From contig NZ_RQYL01000013.1 of the NCBI RefSeq assembly GCF_003860125.1, positions 1 to 64,000 of the forward strand: a stretch of DNA of 64,000 nt, written 5' to 3'. A program made the translations under genes and the position numbers. The notes under the pieces were generated by a model. It saw only the letters and a program-made list of their open reading frames with translations. It was not told the origin of the DNA and searched no databases. Positions 53,474 to 62,561 of the stretch are shown one piece after another. Each line of letters starts with the position of its first letter. Position 1 is the first letter of the stretch. The stretch comes from Fretibacterium sp. OH1220_COT-178 (GTDB lineage: Bacteria; Synergistota; Synergistia; Synergistales; Aminobacteriaceae).

Positions 53474-55530
53474 CGTCCGCGGTGCCGGCAAAGCCCGCCT
53501 GGCGCTTCTCGGCCCTGTGGCGGCGCTGGCTGTTCCTGTTTCTGATCGTGGTCCCGTCCGCACTGGCCGCCTCGTACATGGCGCTCCTCCTTCCGGAGAA
53601 GGGCGGCACGCCGGTGGAGGTCGTTCTGAGCGTGCTTTTCGGCATACTCTTCGCCTGGATATCCACGGGCTTCTGGACGGCGCTCTTCGGATTTTTCGTG
53701 CTGCTCTTCCGGCGCTCGGGCTACCGGATCATCGACCCCCAGGCGCCGCTCCCCGTCCTGCCGGAGGAGGCCAGGACGGCCGTGCTCGTCCCCGTGTACA
53801 ACGAGGACCCACGCAGCGTCGGCGCAGGGATCCTCGCGATGTGGCGTTCCCTGGCCGACACGGGCATGGGGAGGGGATTCGACTTCTTCATCCTGAGCGA
53901 CACCACGGATCCGGACGTCTGGGTCCGCGAGGAGGAGATGTGGAACGAGCTGCGCGAGCGGCTGGGGGCGGAGGGGCGCGTCTTCTACCGCCGCAGGGCC
54001 TCGAACGCAAAGAGGAAGAGCGGCAACGTGGCCAACTTCTGCCGCCGCTGGGGCCGGAACTACCGCTACATGATCGTTTTGGATGCGGACAGCGTCATGT
54101 CCGGGGACACCTGGGTGCGCATGGTCGACGCGATGGAGCGCCATCCCCGGATCGGAATCCTTCAGACGCCTCCCAAGGGGGTGAACCGGGAGACCCTGAT
54201 CGCGCGGGTCCAGCAGTTCGCCAACAGCCTGTACGGCCCGGTCTTTGCGGCCGGTCAGAACTTCTGGCAGCTGGGCGACGCGCAGTATTGGGGGCACAAC
54301 GCCATCATCCGCGTGGAGCCGTTCATGCGCCATTGCGAGCTGCCGAGGCTTCCGGGCCGGGGCCCGCTGAGCGGGGAGATCCTGAGCCACGACTTCGTCG
54401 AGTCGGCCCTGATGCGCCGTGCGGGGTACGAGGTGTGGCTGGCCTATGGGGTCGGCGGCAGCTACGAGGAGACCCCCCCGACCCTCATCGACGAGCTGAA
54501 GCGGGATCGGCGCTGGTGCCAGGGGAACCTCCAGCATCTGCGCCTGATCTTCACCTACGGCTTCTTTCCCACGCACCGGGCGCTCTTCATCAACGGTATC
54601 CTCTCCTACGGCTCCGCACTGCTGTGGCTGATCTTCCTGGCGGCGAGCTCGATCCAGGCGCTGATGGACGTCCTGACGGTCCCCGTGTACTTCCCGGAGC
54701 ACAACATGCAGTTTCCGCGATGGTACGTCTGGTCCCCCGAATGGGCCCTGACGCTCTTGAGCTGTACGGCGCTGCTGCTCTTTCTCCCCAAGCTGCTCTG
54801 CCTGGTCCACGCGCTTCTGGTGGCACGGACCGGGCCGAGCTACGGCGGAACGGCCCGGGTGCTGCTCGGCGTGGTGGGCGAGACCCTGCTCTCCGTGCTG
54901 CTGGCTCCGATCCGGATGATCTGTCACAGCCGCTTCGTGGTGGTGACCCTGCTCGGCTGGGGAACGAGCTGGGGCGCACAGTCCCGGGACGACCGGGGGA
55001 CCACCTGGGGCGAGGCCCTGCAGGCGCACTGGTGGGCGGTCGCCGTGGGACTGGTCTGGGGCTGGCTGCTCCACAGGGTCACGCCCTCCTTCTTCCTGTG
55101 GCTGCTGCCCGTGATCCTGCCGCTCGTCCTCTCCGTCCCCATCTCGGTGTTCACCAGCCGCGCCTCTCTGGGGAGGGCCGCAAGGCGCCTGGGGCTGTTC
55201 GACATCCCCGAGGAGCGCCGTGTGCCGCAGGAGCTGGCGGACAAGGCGGCGGAGCTGAAGGAGCGCCGCCATTACGCGCCCCTCTCCCTCCCCGAGGAGG
55301 AGGGGTTCCGTCGGGCGGTCGCCGACCCTCTGCTGAACGTCCTGCACATCGCGCTCAACCGCCGGCGGAGGGGCCCGGTGATCCCCGAGCGGGTCGAACG
55401 GGCCCTGTCGGGAGCCGTGCTGTCCCGGCAGGAGAAGATGGACCTGCTGAACAGCCCCGCCTCGATGCGCGAGCTGCACCGAAGGGTCTGGATGCTCCCC
55501 GGGGACGCGGGCGCCCCCTGGGGACTCTGA
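53470..55530 (+). CDS. opgH: Glucans biosynthesis glucosyltransferase OpgH/MdoH
   Basis: A 686-residue inner-membrane family 2 glycosyltransferase that polymerises glucose into the glucan backbone. Two N-terminal helices (near 20-40 and 50-80) precede the catalytic domain with VPVYNEDP, the metal-binding LDADS, HDFVESALMRRAGYEV and the acceptor motif DRRWCQGN; several more helices follow. It is somewhat shorter than the E. coli protein. Start ATG overlaps the preceding small gene. The pair OpgG-OpgH indicates an outer membrane and periplasm. Confidence 0.93.
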   Translation: MTSAVPAKPAWRFSALWRRWLFLFLIVVPSALAASYMALLLPEKGGTPVEVVLSVLFGILFAWISTGFWTALFGFFVLLFRRSGYRIIDPQAPLPVLPEEARTAVLVPVYNEDPRSVGAGILAMWRSLADTGMGRGFDFFILSDTTDPDVWVREEEMWNELRERLGAEGRVFYRRRASNAKRKSGNVANFCRRWGRNYRYMIVLDADSVMSGDTWVRMVDAMERHPRIGILQTPPKGVNRETLIARVQQFANSLYGPVFAAGQNFWQLGDAQYWGHNAIIRVEPFMRHCELPRLPGRGPLSGEILSHDFVESALMRRAGYEVWLAYGVGGSYEETPPTLIDELKRDRRWCQGNLQHLRLIFTYGFFPTHRALFINGILSYGSALLWLIFLAASSIQALMDVLTVPVYFPEHNMQFPRWYVWSPEWALTLLSCTALLLFLPKLLCLVHALLVARTGPSYGGTARVLLGVVGETLLSVLLAPIRMICHSRFVVVTLLGWGTSWGAQSRDDRGTTWGEALQAHWWAVAVGLVWGWLLHRVTPSFFLWLLPVILPLVLSVPISVFTSRASLGRAARRLGLFDIPEERRVPQELADKAAELKERRHYAPLSLPEEEGFRRAVADPLLNVLHIALNRRRRGPVIPERVERALSGAVLSRQEKMDLLNSPASMRELHRRVWMLPGDAGAPWGL

Positions 55531-55550
55531 GAAACGGAGGATGAGGTTTC

Positions 55551-55961
55551 ATGTCGCACTACGACAAGTTGGGTGAGCACGGGGAGATGTGGACCTATCT
55601 GGGCTTCGAGCCCTGGGAGCACCGTGGGATGGCGGGCGTGGCCCGGAAGATCACGATGACGAAGACCAGCCTGCTCGGGCCGGTGGCCCGGTACTATGCC
55701 TGGGATTACGTCGTCTGGCGGCACGGCGGGGACGCCGATGTCGACTACCTGATGCGGGAGTGGAAGCCCATGCCGGACGTCATCATGCAGCGTTTTCTCC
55801 TGGTCGGCTCCTCCCTGCGCGGGCGGAGGGCGCGCAGCTTCCTCCTCGGCTTCAGGGGGTTTCTGGAGGTCTACGGCTACCTGCCCGGGGTCCAGTTCCA
55901 CAAGAAGGTCGCGGACCTCGTCCCGCCCGTGGAGCTGGCATTGAAGGAGGAACGCGCCTGA
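55551..55961 (+). CDS. Small protein downstream of opgH, unknown
   Basis: A 136-residue protein with a good ribosome site (GGAGG) and only 20 bases from opgH, so likely in the same operon. It is rich in Tyr, Trp and Arg (MWTYLGFEPWEHRG, YYAWDYVVWRHGGD) without a signal peptide or clear membrane helix. I recognise no family. It may assist glucan synthesis. Confidence 0.65.
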   Translation: MSHYDKLGEHGEMWTYLGFEPWEHRGMAGVARKITMTKTSLLGPVARYYAWDYVVWRHGGDADVDYLMREWKPMPDVIMQRFLLVGSSLRGRRARSFLLGFRGFLEVYGYLPGVQFHKKVADLVPPVELALKEERA

Positions 55962-56004
55962 GGCCCGCCCGACGGAAGGGCGTCCACGAGCACCCGTTCG
56001 GATC

Positions 56005-56034
56005 GGAGGGGGGACGGTTGTCCCCCCTCCTTTT
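56005..56034 (+). terminator. Intrinsic terminator of the opg operon
   Basis: GGAGGGGGGAC and GTCCCCCCTCC form an 11-bp stem with a GGTT loop and are followed by TTTT. A perfect TATAAT at 56044-56049 just after it may be the -10 box for cstA, without a visible -35. Confidence 0.8.
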
Positions 56035-56179
56035 GCGTTGCGCTATAATTAAGGAACCTAAGACATCCACATATTTTTCCGACCGTGGGAGAGGAGGCGT
56101 CGGCGGAAGCGGAGCAGCGGTTTCGTCTGCGGACGAGGGGGGATACGCCGCCTCAGGGGGACGCGTCCCAGGGCAGAAG

Positions 56180-56193
56180 ACGAAAATTTTCGT
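56180..56193 (+). promoter_or_regulatory. 14-base perfect palindrome before cstA
   Basis: ACGAAAATTTTCGT ends eight bases before the ribosome site of cstA and is followed by a short T-run. It could be an operator or a weak hairpin terminator in the leader. Confidence 0.4.
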
Positions 56194-56215
56194 TTTTTGA
56201 GGAGGAGAGGGTAAA

Positions 56216-58105
56216 ATGCTTCTTGGATTGTTGGTTGGAGCGATGGTCTTTTTCGCCCTGTGCTACAGGCTTTACGGAGGCTACATGTCGCGAATCTACG
56301 GGCTGAGCGACAGCAACAAGACGCCGGCGGAGGCCATGTACGACGGCGTCGACTACTGTCCGGCACACCCTGCGGTCTTGCTGGGGCACCATTTTTCCTC
56401 CATTGCGGGTGCAGGCCCCATCGTCGGGCCCATTACGGCGGCGGGCATGTTCGGCTGGCTGCCCACCTATCTTTGGTGCGTCATCGGCTCCGCGTTCCTC
56501 GGCGGGCCCCACGACATGGGCGGACTCGTCTCCTCCATGAGGCACGAGGGCAAGTCCGTCGGGGAGGTCGTCGACCGTTGGATCGGCCGTGCCGGGAAGG
56601 TCCTCTTCCTGTGCTTCACCATTTTGACGTTGATTCTGGTCGTGGCCGTGTTCCTGCAGCTCTCCGCCAGCTCCTTCGCGTCGGATCCGGCCGTCGCGTT
56701 CGCGGCGACGCTCTACATCTTCATGGCCCTGATCTTCGGCCTCCTCATCTACCGCATGAACTGCCCGCTGTGGCTGATGACCATCATCATGGTGCCCATC
56801 ATCATCTACGCCTGCTGGCTCGGCAACGGAAACCAATTGATCTCCCGCTACTTCTCCCTGTCCGGAAACCCCGTCCTCGAGTTCCATCAGGCCGGCATCG
56901 ACATGCCTCTGGCGGACGCCGCCGCCTTCGACAAGGCCAAGACCAAGAACGCCGAGGCCGTCGCGGCCTATGCCGACTTCGACGCCTACAAGGCCGCCCG
57001 AGAGGCTCGCTTCCAGGAGCTGAAGGCGACGGACGAGGTGCTGCAGAAGAGCGGCGCCGCGAGCTACGAGGAGTTCGCCAAGGCCCAGAAAGCCCTCAAT
57101 GTCAAGAACACGGAGAACTGGCGCTGGGTCCTGGTGGTCTACATCATCCTGGCCTCCGTGATGCCGGTCTGGCTGCTGCTTCAGCCGCGCGACTACCTGG
57201 CCTCCTACTTCCTCTACTTCGCCGTCATCATCGGCACCATCGGCATGGTGCTGGGCAGCAGCAAATTCACCGTCGAGCTGCCCGCCTTCAAGGGGTTCGT
57301 CGCCGGCAACAATTACCTGTGGCCGATGCTCTTCATCATCGTGGCCTGCGGCGCGCTCTCCGGGTTCCACTCCCTGGTGGGAAGCGGCACGACCTCCAAG
57401 CAGATCCGCAGGGAAAAGGACTCCGTCCTGGTGGGATACGGATCCATGCTGATCGAGGGGCTCGTGGCGGTCATCGCCCTGGGGACGATCATGATCTCCG
57501 GGGAACTCCTGGGGGACCCCAGCGCCACCTACGCTACGGGATTCGGCCGCTTTGCCGCGCTGATCGGCATCGACCCCAAGATCGGAAAATCCCTGGGGCT
57601 CCTGGCCCTCAACAGCTTCCTTCTGACCTCGCTGGACACGGCCACGCGCCTGACCCGCTACCAGATCCAGGAGCTGACCAACATGAAGGTCGACCGTTAC
57701 ACGGCGACGTTCATCGCCGTCGCGGCCGCGATGGGGCTGCTTTTGACCAAGACGCACACGGCCACCGGCGCGGCCATTCCGGTGTGGAAGGTCATCTGGC
57801 CGGTGTTCGGGGCCGCCAATCAGCTGGTCGGCGCGCTCGTTCTGCTGGCCCTGGCCGTCTGGGTCGCCCGGGCTCTGAAGAAGCCCAACAAGTGGCTGAT
57901 GATCCCCATGTGGTTCATGCTGATCACGACGGTCGCGGCCCTGGGGCTGATGGTCCGCGACAACCTGATCAACGCGGCGAAGCCCAACTGGGTCCTGGGC
58001 GGCATGGCCATCCTTCTTCTGGTGCTCGCCCTTCTGATGGTCCTTCAGGCGTTCTCCGCCCTGAACCGCAGGGACGGCACGCCGCTGAGCCACGCCGGGG
58101 ACTAG
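56216..58105 (+). CDS. cstA: Carbon starvation protein A family transporter
   Basis: A 629-residue inner-membrane transporter; CstA and relatives import pyruvate or peptides. Family motifs near the N-terminus are clear: PAHPAVLLGHHFSSIAGAGP followed by a GGPHDMGGLVSS-type segment. Between about residues 215 and 305 a charged, Ala/Lys/Glu-rich helical insert (such as KAKTKNAEAVAAYADFDAYK) interrupts the membrane domain, and it looks unusual for the family. ATG 56216 has a strong GGAGGAG. The gene stands alone between two strong terminators. Confidence 0.92.
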   Translation: MLLGLLVGAMVFFALCYRLYGGYMSRIYGLSDSNKTPAEAMYDGVDYCPAHPAVLLGHHFSSIAGAGPIVGPITAAGMFGWLPTYLWCVIGSAFLGGPHDMGGLVSSMRHEGKSVGEVVDRWIGRAGKVLFLCFTILTLILVVAVFLQLSASSFASDPAVAFAATLYIFMALIFGLLIYRMNCPLWLMTIIMVPIIIYACWLGNGNQLISRYFSLSGNPVLEFHQAGIDMPLADAAAFDKAKTKNAEAVAAYADFDAYKAAREARFQELKATDEVLQKSGAASYEEFAKAQKALNVKNTENWRWVLVVYIILASVMPVWLLLQPRDYLASYFLYFAVIIGTIGMVLGSSKFTVELPAFKGFVAGNNYLWPMLFIIVACGALSGFHSLVGSGTTSKQIRREKDSVLVGYGSMLIEGLVAVIALGTIMISGELLGDPSATYATGFGRFAALIGIDPKIGKSLGLLALNSFLLTSLDTATRLTRYQIQELTNMKVDRYTATFIAVAAAMGLLLTKTHTATGAAIPVWKVIWPVFGAANQLVGALVLLALAVWVARALKKPNKWLMIPMWFMLITTVAALGLMVRDNLINAAKPNWVLGGMAILLLVLALLMVLQAFSALNRRDGTPLSHAGD

Positions 58106-58129
58106 CGCTCCCAACATCGAAAGGCACGT

Positions 58130-58177
58130 CCGTACGAGACGAGGCCGGGGGGCACCCCCCGGCCTCGTCTCGTACGG
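58130..58177. terminator. Very strong convergent terminator hairpin
   Basis: A perfect stem of 22-23 bp (CCGTACGAGACGAGGCCGGG and beyond, 58130-58152 with 58155-58177) with an almost absent loop, followed by AATTTT. It separates cstA from the convergent nifU-like gene. Confidence 0.8.
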
Positions 58178-58202
58178 AATTTTGGCCCCAGGGCGCCGGG
58201 AG

Positions 58203-58640
58203 CTACACGGCGCAGTGGTCGTGATCGTGATCGTGGTCGTAATGCTTCATCGGGATGGCCTCCATCCCGTGCTTCACGCGATAGTCGTTGATGGCCATGT
58301 GGATGGCCTCCTCCGCCAGGACGGAACAGTGCATCTTGATGGGCGGCAGGCCGTCGAGCGCCTCGGCTACGGCGCTGTTCGTCATATCCCACGCCTCCTC
58401 GACGGTCTTGCCCTTGATGAGCTCCGTCGCCATGCTGGACGACGCGATGGCCGACGCGCAACCGAAGGTCTTGAACTTGACGTCCTCGATGACGTTGTCC
58501 CTGACCTTGAGATAGATCTTCATGATGTCCCCGCACTTGGGGTTTCCGGCCTCGCCGATGCCGTCGGCGTTCTCGATCTCCCCCACGTTGCGGGGGTTGC
58601 TGAAATGGTCCATAACCTTTTCGCTGTAATTCATCGCCAT
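58203..58640 (-). CDS. IscU/NifU-like iron-sulfur scaffold protein
   Basis: A 145-residue scaffold on which [Fe-S] clusters are built. The three ligand cysteines are in GNPKCGDIM (Cys36), FKTFGCASAIAS (Cys61) and MHCSVLAEE (Cys104). An unusual His/Asp-rich tail, KHYDHDHDHDHC, ends the protein and could bind metal ions. The gene follows the cysteine desulfurase by 47 bases on the same strand, forming an Isc/Nif-type set with the IscR-like regulator. Confidence 0.93.
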   Translation of the reverse strand: MAMNYSEKVMDHFSNPRNVGEIENADGIGEAGNPKCGDIMKIYLKVRDNVIEDVKFKTFGCASAIASSSMATELIKGKTVEEAWDMTNSAVAEALDGLPPIKMHCSVLAEEAIHMAINDYRVKHGMEAIPMKHYDHDHDHDHCAV

Positions 58641-58687
58641 TTTTTCTTCCCCCTCAGGAATGCGTATGTCGCTTCTCCGTCCTCACG

Positions 58688-59878
58688 CTAACGGCCGCCG
58701 TTCTTCTTCAGAAAATCCTCCCAGAGCGGCGACATGGAACGGCGCCGGGCCACGATCTCCGGCAGGACCTCCAGGACGTAGTCGACCTGCTCGTCGGTCG
58801 TCCCCCGTCCCAGGGTCATCCGGAGCGAGCCGTGCGCCATCTCGTGCGACAGCCCCAGCGCCATGAGAACATGGGAGGGGTCGAGCGAGCCGGAGGAACA
58901 GGCGCTGCCCGTGGAGGCCGAGATTCCCTTGGAGTCCAGGTCCAGCAGCAGGGTCTCCCCCTCGATGCCGATGAAACTGAAGTTCGTGTTGTTCGGCAGC
59001 CGTTCGTCCCCGCGCGCGCCGTTCAGCTTAGCGTGGGGTATTTTGCTCAGGACCCCGTCGATCAGCCTGTCCCGCAGGGCGCAGAGACGAGGCTTCTCCT
59101 GAGGCAGACGCGCCTTCATCCTCTCGAAGGCGGCCCCCAGTCCCACGATCCCCGCGATGTTCTCGGTGCTGGCGCGGCGGCCCTTCTCCTGACCGCCGCC
59201 GTGGATGAAGTTCTCGAGCCGTAAACCCTTGCGCAGGTAGAGGACCCCCGTCCCCTTGGGCCCATACATCTTGTGCCCCGACAGGGACAGCATGTCGATG
59301 TTCAGGGCCTTGACGTCGATGTCCAGCTGGGCCGCAGCCTGGACGGCATCCGTATGGAACAGGACGCCCCTCTCGCGGCACAGGGCCCCGATCGGTCCCA
59401 CGGGCTGGATGGTCCCCACCTCGTTGTTGGCGAACATCACGGAGACCAGGACGGTCTTGTCCGTCATGGCGGCCTCCAGATCCTCCAGGCGCACGCGCCC
59501 TTCGGCATCCACGGGCAGATAGGTCACGCGGAAGCCCTCCACCTTCTCCAGGTACTCCGCGGTGTGAAGGATGCCGTGGTGCTCGATCTTCGTCGTGATC
59601 AGATGGTCTCCCTTGCTCCTCAGGCGCTCCAGGGTCCCCTTCAGGGCCCAGTTGTCGGCCTCGGTCCCGCTGCCGGTGAAGAATATTTCGTCCGGACCGG
59701 CGTTCAGGGCCTCGGCGACCTGATTGCGCGCCGCGTCGATCGCCTTTCTGCTCTTCGAGGCGAAGGAGTAGACGGACGAAGGGTTGCCGAAGAGCTCCGT
59801 GAAATAGGGCATCATCACGGCCAGGACTTCGGGGTCCGTCGGTGTCGTCGCCGCGTAATCGAGATATACGTTCTGCAT
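58688..59878 (-). CDS. Cysteine desulfurase (NifS/IscS)
   Basis: A 396-residue PLP enzyme that releases sulfur from cysteine for cluster assembly; in selenoprotein-making cells such enzymes can also supply selenium. Motifs include YLDYAATTP at the N-terminus, TSxK-type lysine context in LSLSGHKMYGPKG (PLP Lys) and the persulfide Cys loop STGSACSSGSLDPSHVL. ATG 59878 has GAGGGG upstream. It lies between the IscR-like regulator and the scaffold gene. Confidence 0.95.
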   Translation of the reverse strand: MQNVYLDYAATTPTDPEVLAVMMPYFTELFGNPSSVYSFASKSRKAIDAARNQVAEALNAGPDEIFFTGSGTEADNWALKGTLERLRSKGDHLITTKIEHHGILHTAEYLEKVEGFRVTYLPVDAEGRVRLEDLEAAMTDKTVLVSVMFANNEVGTIQPVGPIGALCRERGVLFHTDAVQAAAQLDIDVKALNIDMLSLSGHKMYGPKGTGVLYLRKGLRLENFIHGGGQEKGRRASTENIAGIVGLGAAFERMKARLPQEKPRLCALRDRLIDGVLSKIPHAKLNGARGDERLPNNTNFSFIGIEGETLLLDLDSKGISASTGSACSSGSLDPSHVLMALGLSHEMAHGSLRMTLGRGTTDEQVDYVLEVLPEIVARRRSMSPLWEDFLKKNGGR

Positions 59879-59894
59879 TGTTACCCCCTCCAGT

Positions 59895-60344
59895 TCAAAG
59901 TGAGTCGGAATCCTTGCCCGCAACATCCCCGCCCCCGAGAAACATCCCGTCCCGGATCAGGGCTTCGAGGGTCGTCGTCGTCAGGATTTCGTCGATCGAA
60001 TTCTTGACCTTCCGCCATAGATGGAACGTGGGACAGTCGGGCGCATTTTTGCATCCGGCCTCCGTCTGACAATCTCCGAAGGCAATGGACTCCCCCAGGG
60101 CGTCCACGACCTCCGCAATGGTGATCTCCCCTGCGGGCCGCGCCAGGAGGTACCCTCCCTGCGCGCCTCGCACGCTGCGCAGGATGTTGCCCCGCCGCAG
60201 CCTGGCGAAGAGCTGCTCCAGATAATTGGCGGGAATGTCCTGGCGTCTGGCGATATCACTGACGGCGACAGGCCCGTCCCCGTCCTGTGCGCAGAGGTCG
60301 GAAAGGGCCCGCAGACCGTATCGTGTGGTGGTCGACAACTTCAT
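59895..60344 (-). CDS. IscR-like Rrf2-family regulator
   Basis: A 149-residue Rrf2 winged-helix regulator. The DNA-binding part reads KLSTTTRYGLRALSDL through GYLLARPAGEITIAEVV, and three cysteines in the pattern DCQTEAGCKNAPDCPTFH can hold a [2Fe-2S] cluster. It would sense cluster status and control the desulfurase and scaffold genes that follow 16 bases later. GGAGGAGGA precedes ATG 60344. A -35-overlapping inverted repeat upstream fits autoregulation. Confidence 0.92.
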   Translation of the reverse strand: MKLSTTTRYGLRALSDLCAQDGDGPVAVSDIARRQDIPANYLEQLFARLRRGNILRSVRGAQGGYLLARPAGEITIAEVVDALGESIAFGDCQTEAGCKNAPDCPTFHLWRKVKNSIDEILTTTTLEALIRDGMFLGGGDVAGKDSDSL

Positions 60345-60374
60345 AGAAGAATCCTCCTCCCCGATCTCAGGCAG

Positions 60375-60410
60375 AGGATAGCATATCCGATAATTCTTAT
60401 CAAGATTATC
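60375..60410 (-). promoter_or_regulatory. Promoter and inverted-repeat operator of the isc-like operon
   Basis: Minus strand: TTGATA (60403-60398), 17 bases, TATCCT (60380-60375). The -35 lies inside an inverted repeat, GATAAT and ATTATC spaced by ten bases (60389-60410), a likely site for the IscR-like protein. Confidence 0.6.
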
Positions 60411-60443
60411 CTCATCCTTGTTTCGGCGGATTTCTCGCTGTCG

Positions 60444-60452
60444 TGTTATAGT
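60444..60452 (+). promoter_or_regulatory. hutU: Extended -10 promoter for hutU
   Basis: TGTTATAGT fits the extended -10 pattern TGnTATAnT. It lies divergent from the isc-like promoter, about 85 bases before the hutU start. Confidence 0.45.
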
Positions 60453-60536
60453 TCTGGAGAAGAAATAACGAAAAAATAACGCTGTGAGCTTAAAATGTAC
60501 AAAATAGCTTCCCGACAGGGAAAGGAGATGCTTGCG

Positions 60537-62552
60537 ATGAGGGACGGAACGGTAACGATGGCTTTGGACTTTCCGAACGGGCTGCCCAAGCGGCCCGCGT
60601 TCGACCCCCAATACCGCCGCGCGCCCGACAGAGGGCACACCCTGAACGAACGGGAGACGGTGCTGGCGCTCAAGAACGCGCTGCGCTACATCCCGGAACG
60701 ATTCCACAGGGAACTGGCGCCGGAGTTTCTGGAGGAGCTGCGCACCCGCGGCCGGATCTACGGCTACCGCTTCCGCCCCGAGGGGCGGCTTTGGGGAAAG
60801 CCCATCGACGAGTACAAGGGGCTCTGCACGGAGGGCCGGGCGTTCCAGGTGATGATCGACAACAACCTGGACTTCGACATCGCGCTCTACCCCTACGAGC
60901 TCGTCACCTACGGCGAGACGGGACAGGTGTGCCAGAACTGGATGCAGTACCTCCTCATCAAGAAGTACCTGGAGGTGCTGACGCCCGACCAGACGCTTGT
61001 CGTGGAGTCCGGACACCCGCTGGGGCTGTTCCGCTCCAAGCCCTCGGCGCCGCGCGTCGTCATCACCAACGCGATGATGGTGGGGCTCTTCGACAACCAG
61101 GAGGAGTGGCACCGCGCCATGCAGCTCGGCGTGGCGAACTACGGGCAGATGACCGCGGGCGGCTGGATGTACATCGGCCCTCAGGGCATCGTGCACGGGA
61201 CGTTCAACACGGTGCTGAACGCTGGGCGCATGAAGTTCGGCGACACCCCCGACGTGCTCAGGGGACGCCTCTTCGTCACCTCGGGCCTGGGCGGCATGAG
61301 CGGCGCCCAGCCCAAGGCGGCCGACATCGCGGGCTGCGTATCGATCACGGCCGAGGTGGACGAGTCCCGCATCGAGACCCGGCACAGCCAGGGCTGGGTC
61401 AAGGAGATCGCCAGGACGCCCAAGGAGGCGTTCGACCGTGCTCACGCCCTGATGAAGGGATCCGAGGTCCGCTCCATCGCCTTCCACGGCAACGTGGTGG
61501 ACCTGCTCCAGTACGCGGTGGACAACCATATCGGGATCGACCTGCTCTCCGACCAGACGAGCTGCCATGCGGCCTACGACGGCGGATACTGTCCCGCGGG
61601 CATCACCTTCGAGGAGCGCACGCGCCTCCTGAAGGAGGATCCCGCCAAGTTCCGCGTCCTGGTGGACGAGACGCTGAGGCGCCACTTCAAGCTGGTCAAG
61701 GCCCTGGTCGACAAGGGCACGTACTTCTTCGACTACGGCAACGCCTTCCTCCGCGCGGTCTTCGACGCGGGCGTGAAGGAGGTGGCGAAAAACGGACAGG
61801 ACACCCACGAGGGCTTCATCTTCCCCAGCTACGTGGAGGACATCATGGGGCCCATGCTCTTCGACTTCGGCTACGGGCCGTTCCGCTGGTGCTGTCTGTC
61901 GCGGAACCCCGAGGACCTGAGAAAGACCGACAGGGCGGCGATGGACTGCATCGACCCGAACCGCCGTTTCCAGGACAAGGACAACTGGGTCTGGATCCGC
62001 GACGCGGAGAAGAATGCCCTGGTGGTCGGCACCCAGTGCCGCATCCTGTACCAGGATGCCGAGGGCCGCGTGCGCATCGCGCTGAAGTTCAACGAGATGG
62101 TCCGCAACGGGGAGATCGGCCCGGTGATGCTGGGCCGCGACCATCACGACGTCTCCGGGACGGACTCCCCCTACCGGGAGACGTCCAACATCAAGGACGG
62201 CAGCAACATCATGGCGGACATGGCCACGCAGTGCTTCGCGGGCAACGCGGCGCGCGGCATGAGCCTGGTGGCGCTGCACAACGGAGGCGGCGTGGGCATC
62301 GGCCGGTCGATCAACGGTGGGTTCGGCCTGGTGCTGGACGGCTCGTTCCGGGTGGACGAGATCATCAAGAGCGCCATGAGCTGGGACGTCATGGGCGGTG
62401 TGGCGCGAAGGGCCTGGGCCCGCAACGAGAACGCGCTCTCGACCGCCGCGGCGTTCAACGAGAAGCGCACGGGCGAGCACATCACCCTGCCCTACATCGC
62501 CGACGAGGCGTACCTGACGGAGCTGGTGGGAAATCCATCGACGGGAGGCTGA
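60537..62552 (+). CDS. hutU: Urocanate hydratase, long variant
   Basis: A 671-residue NAD-dependent hydratase for the second step of histidine breakdown. It is about 110 residues longer than the Pseudomonas enzyme. Family stretches include SGLGGMSGAQPKAADIAG, SDQTSCHAAYDGGYCP, GYGPFRWCCLSRNPEDL and VALHNGGGVGIG. The Cys preceding the GPFRW motif in the Pseudomonas enzyme (FCRGIGPFRW) appears to be replaced here (FDFGYGPFRW). ATG 60537 follows AAAGGAG; ATG 60528 is a near alternative. It is 36 kb from hutH and hutI in this window. A relative, thiourocanate hydratase, has the same fold, so the substrate is not fully certain. Confidence 0.88.
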   Translation: MRDGTVTMALDFPNGLPKRPAFDPQYRRAPDRGHTLNERETVLALKNALRYIPERFHRELAPEFLEELRTRGRIYGYRFRPEGRLWGKPIDEYKGLCTEGRAFQVMIDNNLDFDIALYPYELVTYGETGQVCQNWMQYLLIKKYLEVLTPDQTLVVESGHPLGLFRSKPSAPRVVITNAMMVGLFDNQEEWHRAMQLGVANYGQMTAGGWMYIGPQGIVHGTFNTVLNAGRMKFGDTPDVLRGRLFVTSGLGGMSGAQPKAADIAGCVSITAEVDESRIETRHSQGWVKEIARTPKEAFDRAHALMKGSEVRSIAFHGNVVDLLQYAVDNHIGIDLLSDQTSCHAAYDGGYCPAGITFEERTRLLKEDPAKFRVLVDETLRRHFKLVKALVDKGTYFFDYGNAFLRAVFDAGVKEVAKNGQDTHEGFIFPSYVEDIMGPMLFDFGYGPFRWCCLSRNPEDLRKTDRAAMDCIDPNRRFQDKDNWVWIRDAEKNALVVGTQCRILYQDAEGRVRIALKFNEMVRNGEIGPVMLGRDHHDVSGTDSPYRETSNIKDGSNIMADMATQCFAGNAARGMSLVALHNGGGVGIGRSINGGFGLVLDGSFRVDEIIKSAMSWDVMGGVARRAWARNENALSTAAAFNEKRTGEHITLPYIADEAYLTELVGNPSTGG

Positions 62553-62561
62553 GCAAGCCAC

